A DNA stretch of 64,000 nt from the NCBI RefSeq assembly GCF_014109725.1, contig NZ_CP058554.1, forward strand, positions 1,922,001-1,986,000, given 5' to 3'. Positions 9,818-16,462 of this stretch are shown piece after piece. Source of the stretch: Comamonas piscis. Its GTDB lineage: Bacteria > Pseudomonadota > Gammaproteobacteria > Burkholderiales > Burkholderiaceae_C. A program made the translations under genes and the position numbers. The notes beneath the pieces are model-generated. The model was given only the letters and a program-made list of their open reading frames with translations. It ran no database searches and was not told the origin of the DNA. Each line of letters begins with the position of its first letter. The stretch's first letter is position 1.

Positions 9818-9882
9818 GTTGGCGAATGCTGGTGTGACTACATTTTTAAACTGTTGCGTCACCCCATCTTCTAGTCGCCAAC
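9818..9882 (+). ncRNA. Y-RNA-like unit 1 (short, no tRNA-like module)
   Basis: 65 nt beginning 17 nt after the rsr stop. The outer stem GTTGGCGA (9818-9825) pairs perfectly with TCGCCAAC (9875-9882). The inner stem has GTGAC (9834-9838) with GTCAC (9858-9862), extended past one mismatch. The asymmetric internal loop carries the conserved GAATGC on the 5' side and TCTAGTCGCC on the 3' side, as in the other three units. The terminal loop is short and A/T-rich, resembling minimal YrlB-type Y RNAs. Assigned by structure and position; no covariance model was run. Confidence 0.7.
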
Positions 9883-9926
9883 GGTGGATACCGAAAGTTG
9901 ATCTGGTTTAAAAAGTTTGGGTGGTT

Positions 9927-10172
9927 TGCGGCGAATGCCGGTGAAATTACAGCCTTTAGAGCGGCTAACACGGCCCAGCAAACCGAAGGTTTGCGGTTGA
10001 GACTAGGCGTCAAGCCGCAGGCAGTACTTTAGTACGACAAGGCTTGGCAACGACGTATCAAGGGTCGTGTTAGTGGCTCGTTACGCTCGAGGTAGCAGGT
10101 TCGAGTCCTGCCGACGTAAGTCGTAGCTCATGGGTAGAGCGCGAAAAATATTTCACCTTTTTAGTCGCTGCA
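9927..10172 (+). ncRNA. Y-RNA-like unit 2 with tRNA-like module, interrupted by a palindromic repeat
   Basis: The outer stem TGCGGCGA (9927-9934) pairs with TCGCTGCA (10165-10172), with one G-U. The inner stem GGTGAAAT (9940-9947) pairs perfectly with ATTTCACC (10150-10157). Inside is a permuted tRNA mimic: T-arm GCAGG-TTCGAGT-CCTGC (10095-10111), closed hairpin CGAC-GTAA-GTCG (10112-10123), and D-arm GCTC...GAGC (10126-10140). About 120 bp of palindromic repeat (9957-10080) sits between the inner stem and the mimic. Without it the unit would be ~122 nt, close to its neighbours. Confidence 0.72.
9957..10080 (+). repeat. Palindromic repeat element, copy A (MITE-like), inside Y-RNA unit 2
   Basis: The ends GAGCGGCTAACAC (9959-9971) and GTGTTAGTGGCTC (10067-10079) form an imperfect terminal inverted repeat. 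The interior has a hairpin AGCAAACC-GAA-GGTTTGC. A second copy lies near 38186-38322 in the opposite orientation; the two share 28 identical bases covering that hairpin, plus AAGCCGCA and GGCAACGACGT segments. No coding capacity. Probably a small mobile or REP-like element that landed in the Y-RNA gene. Confidence 0.8.
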
Positions 10173-10202
10173 GGGTACCCATCTGTATGAGATTTTTGGT
10201 TT

Positions 10203-10298
10203 GCGCGAATGCTTGCAAGACTACATCTGGAACGCCGGGGGTTCGAATCCTCAGCCGGGAAACCGGTATGGCAGTTGTCTTGCCGACCCTAGTCGCGC
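10203..10298 (+). ncRNA. Y-RNA-like unit 3 with degenerate tRNA-like module
   Basis: 96 nt. The outer stem GCGCGA (10203-10208) pairs with TCGCGC (10293-10298). The inner stem GCAAGAC (10215-10221) pairs perfectly with GTCTTGC (10277-10283), although its sequence differs from units 2 and 4, so pairing is conserved where sequence is not. Conserved GAATGC and CCTAGTCGC flank the internal loop. The mimic has a T-arm with a canonical TTCGAAT loop (10238-10252) and a CCGG-GAAA-CCGG hairpin (10255-10266). The D-arm GCTC/GAGC pair is missing. Confidence 0.72.
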
Positions 10299-10336
10299 TT
10301 TTGTTTGGATAGTGTTTTTTGGGAAGGTTTGCGTCG

Positions 10337-10466
10337 CTGGCTGCGAATGCCGGTGGAACTACATCCGAATCCGGAGGTGCGGGTTGGAATCCCGCCAGGT
10401 TCTTTGAGCCTGTAGCTCAGTGCCAGAGCACCGGAAGTGTTTCACCAAACCCTGGTCGCAGCCCAG
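10337..10466 (+). ncRNA. Y-RNA-like unit 4 with full tRNA-like module (YrlA-like)
   Basis: 130 nt. The outer stem GGCTGCGA (10339-10346) pairs perfectly with TCGCAGCC (10456-10463) and extends past a bulge. The inner stem GGTGGAAC (10352-10359) pairs with GTTTCACC (10439-10446), with one G-U. The module has T-arm GCGGG-TTGGAAT-CCCGC (10379-10395), closed hairpin AGGTTC-TTT-GAGCCT (10397-10411) and D-arm GCTC...GAGC (10415-10429). A TCCGG/CCGGA stem closes the module. About 76 nt of leader separates it from rtcB. Confidence 0.75.
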
Positions 10467-10542
10467 AGGTGCTCACCGTGTACCGCCCTACAAAGTCATC
10501 GCTGTCATGCAGCGGTGTGAAGATAAAGAAGAGAGCTAAGAA

Positions 10543-11763
10543 ATGTCGCAATACAACGAAATGCAAGTGCCCAACGGCGTGCCCGTAAAGATGTGGACTA
10601 ATGGCGTGCCGGTCGAGGCCGAAGCGCAGAACCAGCTGGCCAATATCTCGCGCCTGCCGGTGGTGTTCAAGCACGTGGCGGTGATGCCCGATGTGCACTT
10701 GGGGATCGGTGCCACCATCGGCTCGGTGGTGCCCACGCTCAAGGCGATCATCCCGGCTGCGGTGGGGGTAGACCTGGGTTGCGGAATGATGGCCTGCAAG
10801 ACCACGTTGACGGCCAGTGATCTGCCCGACAACCTGGCGCCGATCCGCGCTGCGATCGAGCGTGCAGTGCCTGTTGGTATGACCCCCAAGCGCTATGGCC
10901 GCGACAAGGGCAGCTGGGAGACGCCGCCTGAGGAAACCGATGCCGCTTGGACGGGGCTGGTGAAAGAGTTTGAGGAGATCTGCAAAGCGCACCCGAGCAT
11001 CAAGAACACCAACAACTACAAGCACCTGGGAACCCTGGGCGGTGGTAACCACTTTATCGAAGTCTGCCTGGACGAAAACCAGGCCGTGTGGATCATGCTG
11101 CACTCGGGCTCGCGCGGCGTGGGGAACGCCATTGGCACCCACTTTATCGAGCTGGCCAAGAAGGATGCCGAGCTGCACCAGCGCAACCTGCCCGATAAGG
11201 ACCTGGCCTATTTTGAAGAAGGCGCAGCCTACTTTGGGGACTATGTCAAAGCGGTGGGTTGGGCGCAAAAGTTCGCACGTGCCAACCGCGAGGTGATGAT
11301 GATTCGCGTGATCCACGCGCTCAAAAAAGTGATCACCAAACCGTTCGAGACGCACCTGGAAGCGGTGAACTGCCACCACAACTATGTGCAACGCGAGACC
11401 CACTTTGGCCAGGAGGTGTTTGTGACCCGCAAGGGCGCCGTGAGCGCCCGCCAGGGTGAGCTGGGCATCATCCCGGGAAGCATGGGGGCCAAGAGCTTTA
11501 TCGTGCGCGGTAAAGGCAACCCGGAGAGCTTCAACAGCTGCAGCCACGGTGCCGGTCGCACGATGAGCCGGACCAAGGCCAAGAAGCTGTTCACCGTGGA
11601 GGACCAGATGCGCGCCACCGAAGGGGTGGAATGCCGAAAGGACGCCGAGGTGATCGATGAGATCCCCATGGCCTACAAGGACATCGACGCGGTGGTGGCG
11701 GCGCAGAGCGACCTGGTGGAGGTGGTGTACACGCTCAAGCAGGTGGTGTGTGTGAAGGGGTAG
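10543..11763 (+). CDS. rtcB: RNA-splicing ligase RtcB
   Basis: 406 residues, the short bacterial form (E. coli 408). It joins 2',3'-cyclic-phosphate or 3'-phosphate ends to 5'-OH ends using GTP and Mn2+. Visible active-site residues are D77 and C80 in DLGCGM, H170 in GGGNHF, H187 in LHSGSRG, and the guanylylated histidine H335 in SCSHGAGR. It lies 76 nt after the last Y-RNA-like unit and upstream of a zinc-ribbon gene and rtcA, in the operon controlled by RtcR. Confidence 0.97.
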   Translation: MSQYNEMQVPNGVPVKMWTNGVPVEAEAQNQLANISRLPVVFKHVAVMPDVHLGIGATIGSVVPTLKAIIPAAVGVDLGCGMMACKTTLTASDLPDNLAPIRAAIERAVPVGMTPKRYGRDKGSWETPPEETDAAWTGLVKEFEEICKAHPSIKNTNNYKHLGTLGGGNHFIEVCLDENQAVWIMLHSGSRGVGNAIGTHFIELAKKDAELHQRNLPDKDLAYFEEGAAYFGDYVKAVGWAQKFARANREVMMIRVIHALKKVITKPFETHLEAVNCHHNYVQRETHFGQEVFVTRKGAVSARQGELGIIPGSMGAKSFIVRGKGNPESFNSCSHGAGRTMSRTKAKKLFTVEDQMRATEGVECRKDAEVIDEIPMAYKDIDAVVAAQSDLVEVVYTLKQVVCVKG

Positions 11764-11807
11764 GAAAGTGGGGCGGCCGAGGGGCCGCGCCCTTGAGGAG
11801 AAGGGTG

Positions 11808-12464
11808 ATGAAAAGCAATAAGCAACGCAAGACAGAGATCAAGCAACGCCGTTGGGCCCGTATGGAGCGGCAGCGCGAAGTGGCCCTGTTGCCGGCCATG
11901 CCGCACGGCGCCTTGGCAGCAGATACGCAGCTTCTGGCCCTGATTCATGGGCAATCGTTTTGCCATGTTGGTTACTACGTGGATATCAGCTACCACTGCT
12001 GTGATTGCGGTGCAACCTGTGTCTGGACCGCCCAAGACCAGAAGTGGTGGTGCGAGCAAGTGCAAGGCAATTTGTATGCCGGTGCCAGCCGCTGCAAGGA
12101 CTGCCGTGCCCGACACCGCGCCTGGCGCCAAAGCCATTGCGATGCGGCCGAGATGGCGGCTTTGCGTGCGCTATGGCGTGCCCGCCCCGATGCGTCTGCC
12201 CGTGCCCGTGTGAATACAGCCTTGCAAGCCAAGGCCCCGGATCTGCGTTGCCTGGCAGCGCAGGCCCTCGCTTGGTGGTGGGTGCAGTTTGGCGATCAGC
12301 CAGCGCATGCGCAGCTGGAAGCGCTGAGCCTGGAGCGCAGCTGGGCGCCGCGTATCGACCGCATCTTGCGGCGCGAGCTGGAGCTGCGTCCCGGTGTGCA
12401 TCGCGTCTGCCGGGTAGTAAGCTATCCGCGCGCCACCATGGGTGCTGCGCTGCCTGGCCACTGA
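11808..12464 (+). CDS. Zinc-ribbon protein of unknown function in the rtc operon
   Basis: 218 residues from the ATG at 11808, which has a strong GAGGAGAAGG site; an upstream in-frame ATG at 11748 overlaps rtcB and lacks a site. The first 25 residues are very basic (KSNKQRKTEIKQRRWAR). Residues about 57-102 form a zinc ribbon with CxxC pairs C64/C67 and C96/C99 and WTAQDQKWW between them, which resembles the zf-trcl type (PF13451). The remainder is Ala/Arg/Trp-rich and helical. Sitting between rtcB and rtcA, it is likely co-expressed and may bind RNA or a ribonucleoprotein. The function is not known to me. Confidence 0.75.
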   Translation: MKSNKQRKTEIKQRRWARMERQREVALLPAMPHGALAADTQLLALIHGQSFCHVGYYVDISYHCCDCGATCVWTAQDQKWWCEQVQGNLYAGASRCKDCRARHRAWRQSHCDAAEMAALRALWRARPDASARARVNTALQAKAPDLRCLAAQALAWWWVQFGDQPAHAQLEALSLERSWAPRIDRILRRELELRPGVHRVCRVVSYPRATMGAALPGH

Positions 12465-12515
12465 GCCCATCCAAATAGATCAGAAGAAGAACACAGAGAG
12501 AGGGAAACGATTCCA

Positions 12516-13586
12516 ATGCAAATTTCAAGCCGTTTAATAGAAAAGGGCCTGGTCGAGGTCGACGGCTCGCAAGGCGAGGGCGGTGGCCAGATTTTGCGCA
12601 CGGCGCTGGCGCTGTCGGTTATTACCCAAAGGCCGTTGGCGATGCACAGCATCCGGGCCAAGCGGTCCAAGCCGGGCCTGATGCGCCAGCACCTGGCCTG
12701 TGTGCAGGCGGCGCAGACCATCAGTGATGCACAGCTGTCGCCCATCGGCGCAGGGGTGACGGAGCTGCAGTTTGCGCCGGCGACGCTCAAGGCGGGGGAC
12801 TACCGCTTCCCGATCTCGGGCGCGGGCAGTGCGATGCTGGTGTTGCAGACGGTATTGCCGGCGCTGCTGATGGCTGACGCTGCGAGCACGGTGCAACTGT
12901 CAGGCGGTACGCACAACCCGCTGGCGCCGAACTTTCACTTTATCGAGCGGGCCTATGCGCCTTTGGTGGCGCGCATGGGTGCGGGGCTGGATATGCGGCT
13001 GCGGCGCTTTGGTTTTTACCCTGCGGGTGGGGGCGAGGCGTTGGCCTGCATCAGCCCGGCGGCTGCTGGGCTGCAGCCTTTTGACCTGCTGGCGCGCGGC
13101 ATGCTGCAGGATGTGGCGGTGGAGGCGGTCTGCGCGGCCGTGCCGCGTGGGGTGGCGATGCGCGAGTTCGATGAGCTGGCGCGGCTGACTGGTTGGGACC
13201 GGCGCGCGATGGCACTGCTGCCGGTCAGCCAGGAGGAGGGCCCGGGCAATCTGCTGCAGGCCACCTTGCGCTACGACCATGTCACCGAGCTGTTCTGGTG
13301 CCTCGGGGCGCATGGCGTGTCGTCCGAAGCGGTGGCGCGCAAGCTCTGCCAAGATGTGCGCGATTACCAGAAAAAGCCCGATGCCGCTGTCGGCGCCTAC
13401 CTGGCCGACCAGCTGTTGCTGCTGCAGGCGCTGGCCGTGTGGCAAAGCGGCCAGCCGGCCTCCTTCAGCTGCAGCGAGGCCACCGAGCACCTGCACAGCA
13501 ATATGGCGGTGATTGCGCAGTTTCTGCCGCTGCGCATGTCGATCGAAACGGCCAGTGCGCCGGTGGTGCAAATCACGCCGCTGTAG
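12516..13586 (+). CDS. rtcA: RNA 3'-terminal phosphate cyclase
   Basis: 356 residues, slightly longer than E. coli RtcA (338). It converts RNA 3'-phosphates to 2',3'-cyclic phosphates through an adenylated histidine, giving ends that RtcB can join. The hallmark EVDGSQGEGGGQILR lies at residues 14-28, an RAKRSKPGLMRQH segment near 48-60, and the nucleophile is probably H325 in TEHLHSN. It is the last gene of the operon, 51 bp after the zinc-ribbon gene. Confidence 0.96.
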   Translation: MQISSRLIEKGLVEVDGSQGEGGGQILRTALALSVITQRPLAMHSIRAKRSKPGLMRQHLACVQAAQTISDAQLSPIGAGVTELQFAPATLKAGDYRFPISGAGSAMLVLQTVLPALLMADAASTVQLSGGTHNPLAPNFHFIERAYAPLVARMGAGLDMRLRRFGFYPAGGGEALACISPAAAGLQPFDLLARGMLQDVAVEAVCAAVPRGVAMREFDELARLTGWDRRAMALLPVSQEEGPGNLLQATLRYDHVTELFWCLGAHGVSSEAVARKLCQDVRDYQKKPDAAVGAYLADQLLLLQALAVWQSGQPASFSCSEATEHLHSNMAVIAQFLPLRMSIETASAPVVQITPL

Positions 13587-13615
13587 CGCAGTCGATTGCG
13601 GGGCGGGCGGGCTGC

Positions 13616-13936
13616 TCAGTAAAGCCCAGCCTCCAGCGCCTGCATGCCATGCCGCAACCGTGCCTTGTTGCAGGCCTCGCTGCCGGCGGCAAACTCCCGG
13701 CAGGGGGAGGGGCGCCATTCATAAATGCCGCAAGCCGCTTGCTGGCCGATGGTGCCGGTCAAGGCTGCGCAGCGTGGTCTGGCGTAGTCGGTGCCCCGCA
13801 TGCGGCAGGTGAATCCGTTGACCTCTTCGGCCAGGCCCGAGGGCACGCGGCCGCCATTGCTGTCGCATTCATGGACTGAAAAATCAACGCGAAAGCTGGC
13901 GCAGCAGGCGCCGCAACTGAGGCAAGGGTGAGTCAT
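13616..13936 (-). CDS. YkgJ family cysteine-cluster protein
   Basis: 106 residues with eight cysteines. It opens with CLSCGACCASF, the N-terminal metal-binding signature of the YkgJ/CxxCxxCC family (putative zinc or iron-sulphur chelating domain), followed by CRMRG, a second CAAL and the C-terminal CGIYEWRPSPCREF motif. The biochemical role is unknown; related domains occur in oxidoreductase maturation proteins. It is convergent with rtcA (29 bp between stops). Confidence 0.85.
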   Translation of the reverse strand: MTHPCLSCGACCASFRVDFSVHECDSNGGRVPSGLAEEVNGFTCRMRGTDYARPRCAALTGTIGQQAACGIYEWRPSPCREFAAGSEACNKARLRHGMQALEAGLY

Positions 13937-13997
13937 CGGGCGTGGGGGGCGTGGGCGTTGTTTGGCCGGTATTGTAGTTTTGCGGCGCTGAAAGCCA

Positions 13998-14024
13998 CAA
14001 AAAAGCCCGCTGGGTCAGCGGGCT
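13998..14024 (-). terminator. Rho-independent terminator after proX
   Basis: On the minus strand AGCCCGCT (14017-14024) and AGCGGGCT (14004-14011) pair around a 5-nt loop, followed by TTTTTT. It ends the proV-proW-proX-proX unit. Confidence 0.85.
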
Positions 14025-14051
14025 CGGGGTGCAGTGCGGCAGGCGCCAGGC

Positions 14052-15065
14052 TTACTTGGTGGCCAGCGCGTCCTTCACCCAGCCATCAAACTTGGCCTGG
14101 TGGTTCTTGATCCAGCTGTCCACATGGCGCTGGATGTCGGCGGTCTTGTTTTCGCCATTGCGCATCAGCAGGTTTTGTGCGGTGATGTCTTCAATAGGCA
14201 CCTGCATGGTGGCAAACAGCTTGGCGGCGGCCGGGTTGGCACCGGTCCACTTTTTGTTGGCCAAAATGTACTGGTTGTTCACCTTAAAGCCATAGTTCTT
14301 CCCATTAGGCAGGCGGGTGTCCTCATCGCCCTTGGCGTTGGGCACATTGGGCACCTGCAGCCAGACGACATCCTGGCCGGGCTTGAGCACGCCGTTGACC
14401 CAGTAGGGGGTCCAGACATAGTAGAGCACTGGCTTGCCGGATTTATAGCGGGCGATGGTGTCGGCAATCAGCGCCGCATAGTTGCCCTGTCGGTGGGTCA
14501 CGCTGCCTTCCAGGTCCAGGCCCTTCAAGTGCTTGTTGATCGCCAGCTCGCAGCCCCAGCCGGGATTGCAACCGGTCAGATCCGCCTTGCCATCACCATC
14601 AGTGTCAAACAGCTTGGCGATCTTGGGATCCTTGAGCTGCATGATGTCGGTGATCTTGTACTTCTCTGCCGTCTTCTTGTCGATCAGGTAGCCCTGGGCC
14701 GCATTGGTCGAGAACATGCCTTCGCGGTAGAAGACCTTGGCGCCGCCATTACGTTCATAAAACTCCTGGTGCAGCGGAATCCAGTGGTTGGCCATGAAGG
14801 TGGCATCGCCCTGGCCCACCACCACGTGCTGGGTGCCATTCTCCAGCCCCTTGGGCTCCTTGACGTTGTAGCCCAGCTTTTCCAGGCCGCGCGAGACGAT
14901 CAGGGTCTGGAACATTTCCTCGTCGACGGTCCCCAGCAGGGGCAGCACATCCTTGCCTTTGCCGGGCAGGTCCTGCGCTTGGGCGATGGGGCCCCATGCC
15001 ATCAGCGCGATGGCGGCGGTGCAGGCCAGGTGAACCGGGCGCTTGAGGTAGTTTTTATCTGTCAT
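14052..15065 (-). CDS. proX: ProX-type osmolyte-binding protein, distal copy
   Basis: 337 residues from the ATG at 15065, which follows AAGGAGAAG. A Sec signal peptide (about 1-29) ends at AQA before QDLPGKG. The mature part has the glycine betaine/proline-betaine ABC binding-protein landmarks VGQGDATFMANHW, GWGCE and YYVWTPYW, whose aromatic residues usually cage the quaternary amine. It is the last gene of the proVWXX unit and is paralogous to the gene at 15294, with many identical blocks (YLIDKKTA, KLFDTDGDGKADLTGC). Confidence 0.92.
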   Translation of the reverse strand: MTDKNYLKRPVHLACTAAIALMAWGPIAQAQDLPGKGKDVLPLLGTVDEEMFQTLIVSRGLEKLGYNVKEPKGLENGTQHVVVGQGDATFMANHWIPLHQEFYERNGGAKVFYREGMFSTNAAQGYLIDKKTAEKYKITDIMQLKDPKIAKLFDTDGDGKADLTGCNPGWGCELAINKHLKGLDLEGSVTHRQGNYAALIADTIARYKSGKPVLYYVWTPYWVNGVLKPGQDVVWLQVPNVPNAKGDEDTRLPNGKNYGFKVNNQYILANKKWTGANPAAAKLFATMQVPIEDITAQNLLMRNGENKTADIQRHVDSWIKNHQAKFDGWVKDALATK

Positions 15066-15260
15066 GGTCTTCTCCTTGGATTGAAACGCGGTGCACAAGG
15101 CGCACACCGAGAGGGAACATGGGAGCCCTGGGACAAGGCGAACCCAGGCCAGGCCAGGCCGGTGAGGCTGGATGGTCTGCGTTCAGCTTGCGGGGCTTCG
15201 AGGTGGCAGCGCTGGCGCTGCACCGGTTGGCACGGCGGCATGCCGTGGTGGGCCGCACCG

Positions 15261-15282
15261 GCCCGGCAAGGGCGTGCCGGGC
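15261..15282 (-). other. Hairpin between the two proX genes
   Basis: GCCCGGCA (15261-15268) and TGCCGGGC (15275-15282) pair around AGGGCG, just downstream of the proximal proX. There is no U-run, so this is more likely an mRNA-stabilising or processing hairpin than a terminator. Confidence 0.5.
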
Positions 15283-15293
15283 GTGCGGGAGGC

Positions 15294-16349
15294 TTACGGC
15301 GCCTTGGCGGCGTCCAGTGCCGTCTTGATCCAGCCGTCGAACTCGGCCTGGTGGGCCTTGATCCAGCCGTCGGCATGGCGCTCGATATCGGCGGGTTTGT
15401 TCTGGCCGTCCTTCATTGCCAGGTTCTGGGCATTGATGTCGGAGACCGGCAGCTGCATGATCGCAAACAGCTTGGCAGCCGCAGGGTTGGCCTCGGCAAA
15501 CTTTTTGTTGGCGACGATCTTTTGGGTATTCAGCGGAAAGCCGTAGTTCTTGCCGTTGGGCAGGGCGGTCTTCAGATCGGCCTGGTTGCCGGGCAGCGCG
15601 GTAAACGGCACTTGCAGCCAGACGACATCGCGGCCGGGGCGTAGCTCGGCGCTGACCCAGTAGGGCGTCCAGGTGTAGTACAGGATGGGCTTGCCGGCCT
15701 TGAAGCGCGAGATGGTATCGGCCATCAGCGCCGCATAGGTGCCTTGCACGTGGGTGACGGTATCGCGCAGGTGGTAGGCGGTTAGCTGGTGCTCGATCGC
15801 GCCTTCGCAGCCCCAGCCGGGGGTGCAGCCTGTCAGGTCGGCCTTGCCGTCACCATCGGTGTCAAACAGCTTGGCAATTTTTGGGTCCTTGAGCTGCTCA
15901 ACATTGGTGATCTTGTGCTCGTCGGCGGTTTTCTTGTCGATCAGATAGCCTTGCACCGCGCTGGTCGAGTACTCGCCTTCGCGGTAGAGCTTGTCGGCGC
16001 CGCCGGCGTTCTTATAGAAATCGGCCTGCAGGGGATCCCAGTGGTCGGCCATATAGGTGGCGTCGCCGTTGCCGATGGCCACGTGGGCGGTGGCGTATTC
16101 CACCTCGCGGATGGGCTGCACGTCATAGCCCAGCTTTTGCATCGCCTTGTTGACCAGCAGGGTCTGGAAGGTTTCCTCGGCGATCGAGCTTTGCAGCGGC
16201 TGGACCTTGATGCCCTTGCCGGGCAAATCCTGGGCCATGGCATGGCCAGCAGCGACCAGGCCAGCGGCCAGCAAGCTGGTGGCCAGCAGGCTTTTGACCA
16301 TGCGGGTCGGCATCGCAAAGGCTTGCCAGGGGTGGGTGGTGAATGTCAT
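15294..16349 (-). CDS. proX: ProX-type osmolyte-binding protein, proximal copy
   Basis: 351 residues from the ATG at 16349 (AAGGAG site); a longer frame upstream has no site. The signal peptide (about 1-42) ends at AMA before QDLPGKG, the same mature start as its paralogue. The aromatic-cage segments are seen as MADHWDPLQ and YYTWTPYW. It lies 113 bp after proW. Two paralogous binding proteins for one permease suggest different compatible solutes or affinities, which is an inference. Confidence 0.92.
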   Translation of the reverse strand: MTFTTHPWQAFAMPTRMVKSLLATSLLAAGLVAAGHAMAQDLPGKGIKVQPLQSSIAEETFQTLLVNKAMQKLGYDVQPIREVEYATAHVAIGNGDATYMADHWDPLQADFYKNAGGADKLYREGEYSTSAVQGYLIDKKTADEHKITNVEQLKDPKIAKLFDTDGDGKADLTGCTPGWGCEGAIEHQLTAYHLRDTVTHVQGTYAALMADTISRFKAGKPILYYTWTPYWVSAELRPGRDVVWLQVPFTALPGNQADLKTALPNGKNYGFPLNTQKIVANKKFAEANPAAAKLFAIMQLPVSDINAQNLAMKDGQNKPADIERHADGWIKAHQAEFDGWIKTALDAAKAP

Positions 16350-16462
16350 GAATGCTCCTTGTTCTGGGGTGTGGCGCGCGCGGGGCGCGTCGCCAACTAG
16401 CGGTGGTGCGGAGCACCGCTGCCTCCTGCGCTGGGCAAGGGGCGCGGCGCTCGGCGGGCGCA

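Noticed and set aside
9957..10080. Insertion sequence
   Set aside because: The element is ~120 bp, has no transposase and is mostly palindromic, so MITE- or REP-like is the better description.
10095..10430. tRNA genes, suggested by T-arm and D-arm sequences
   Set aside because: The T-arm precedes the D-arm, there is no anticodon arm and no open acceptor stem. The segments are enclosed by Y-RNA-type stems, so they are tRNA mimics rather than tRNA genes.
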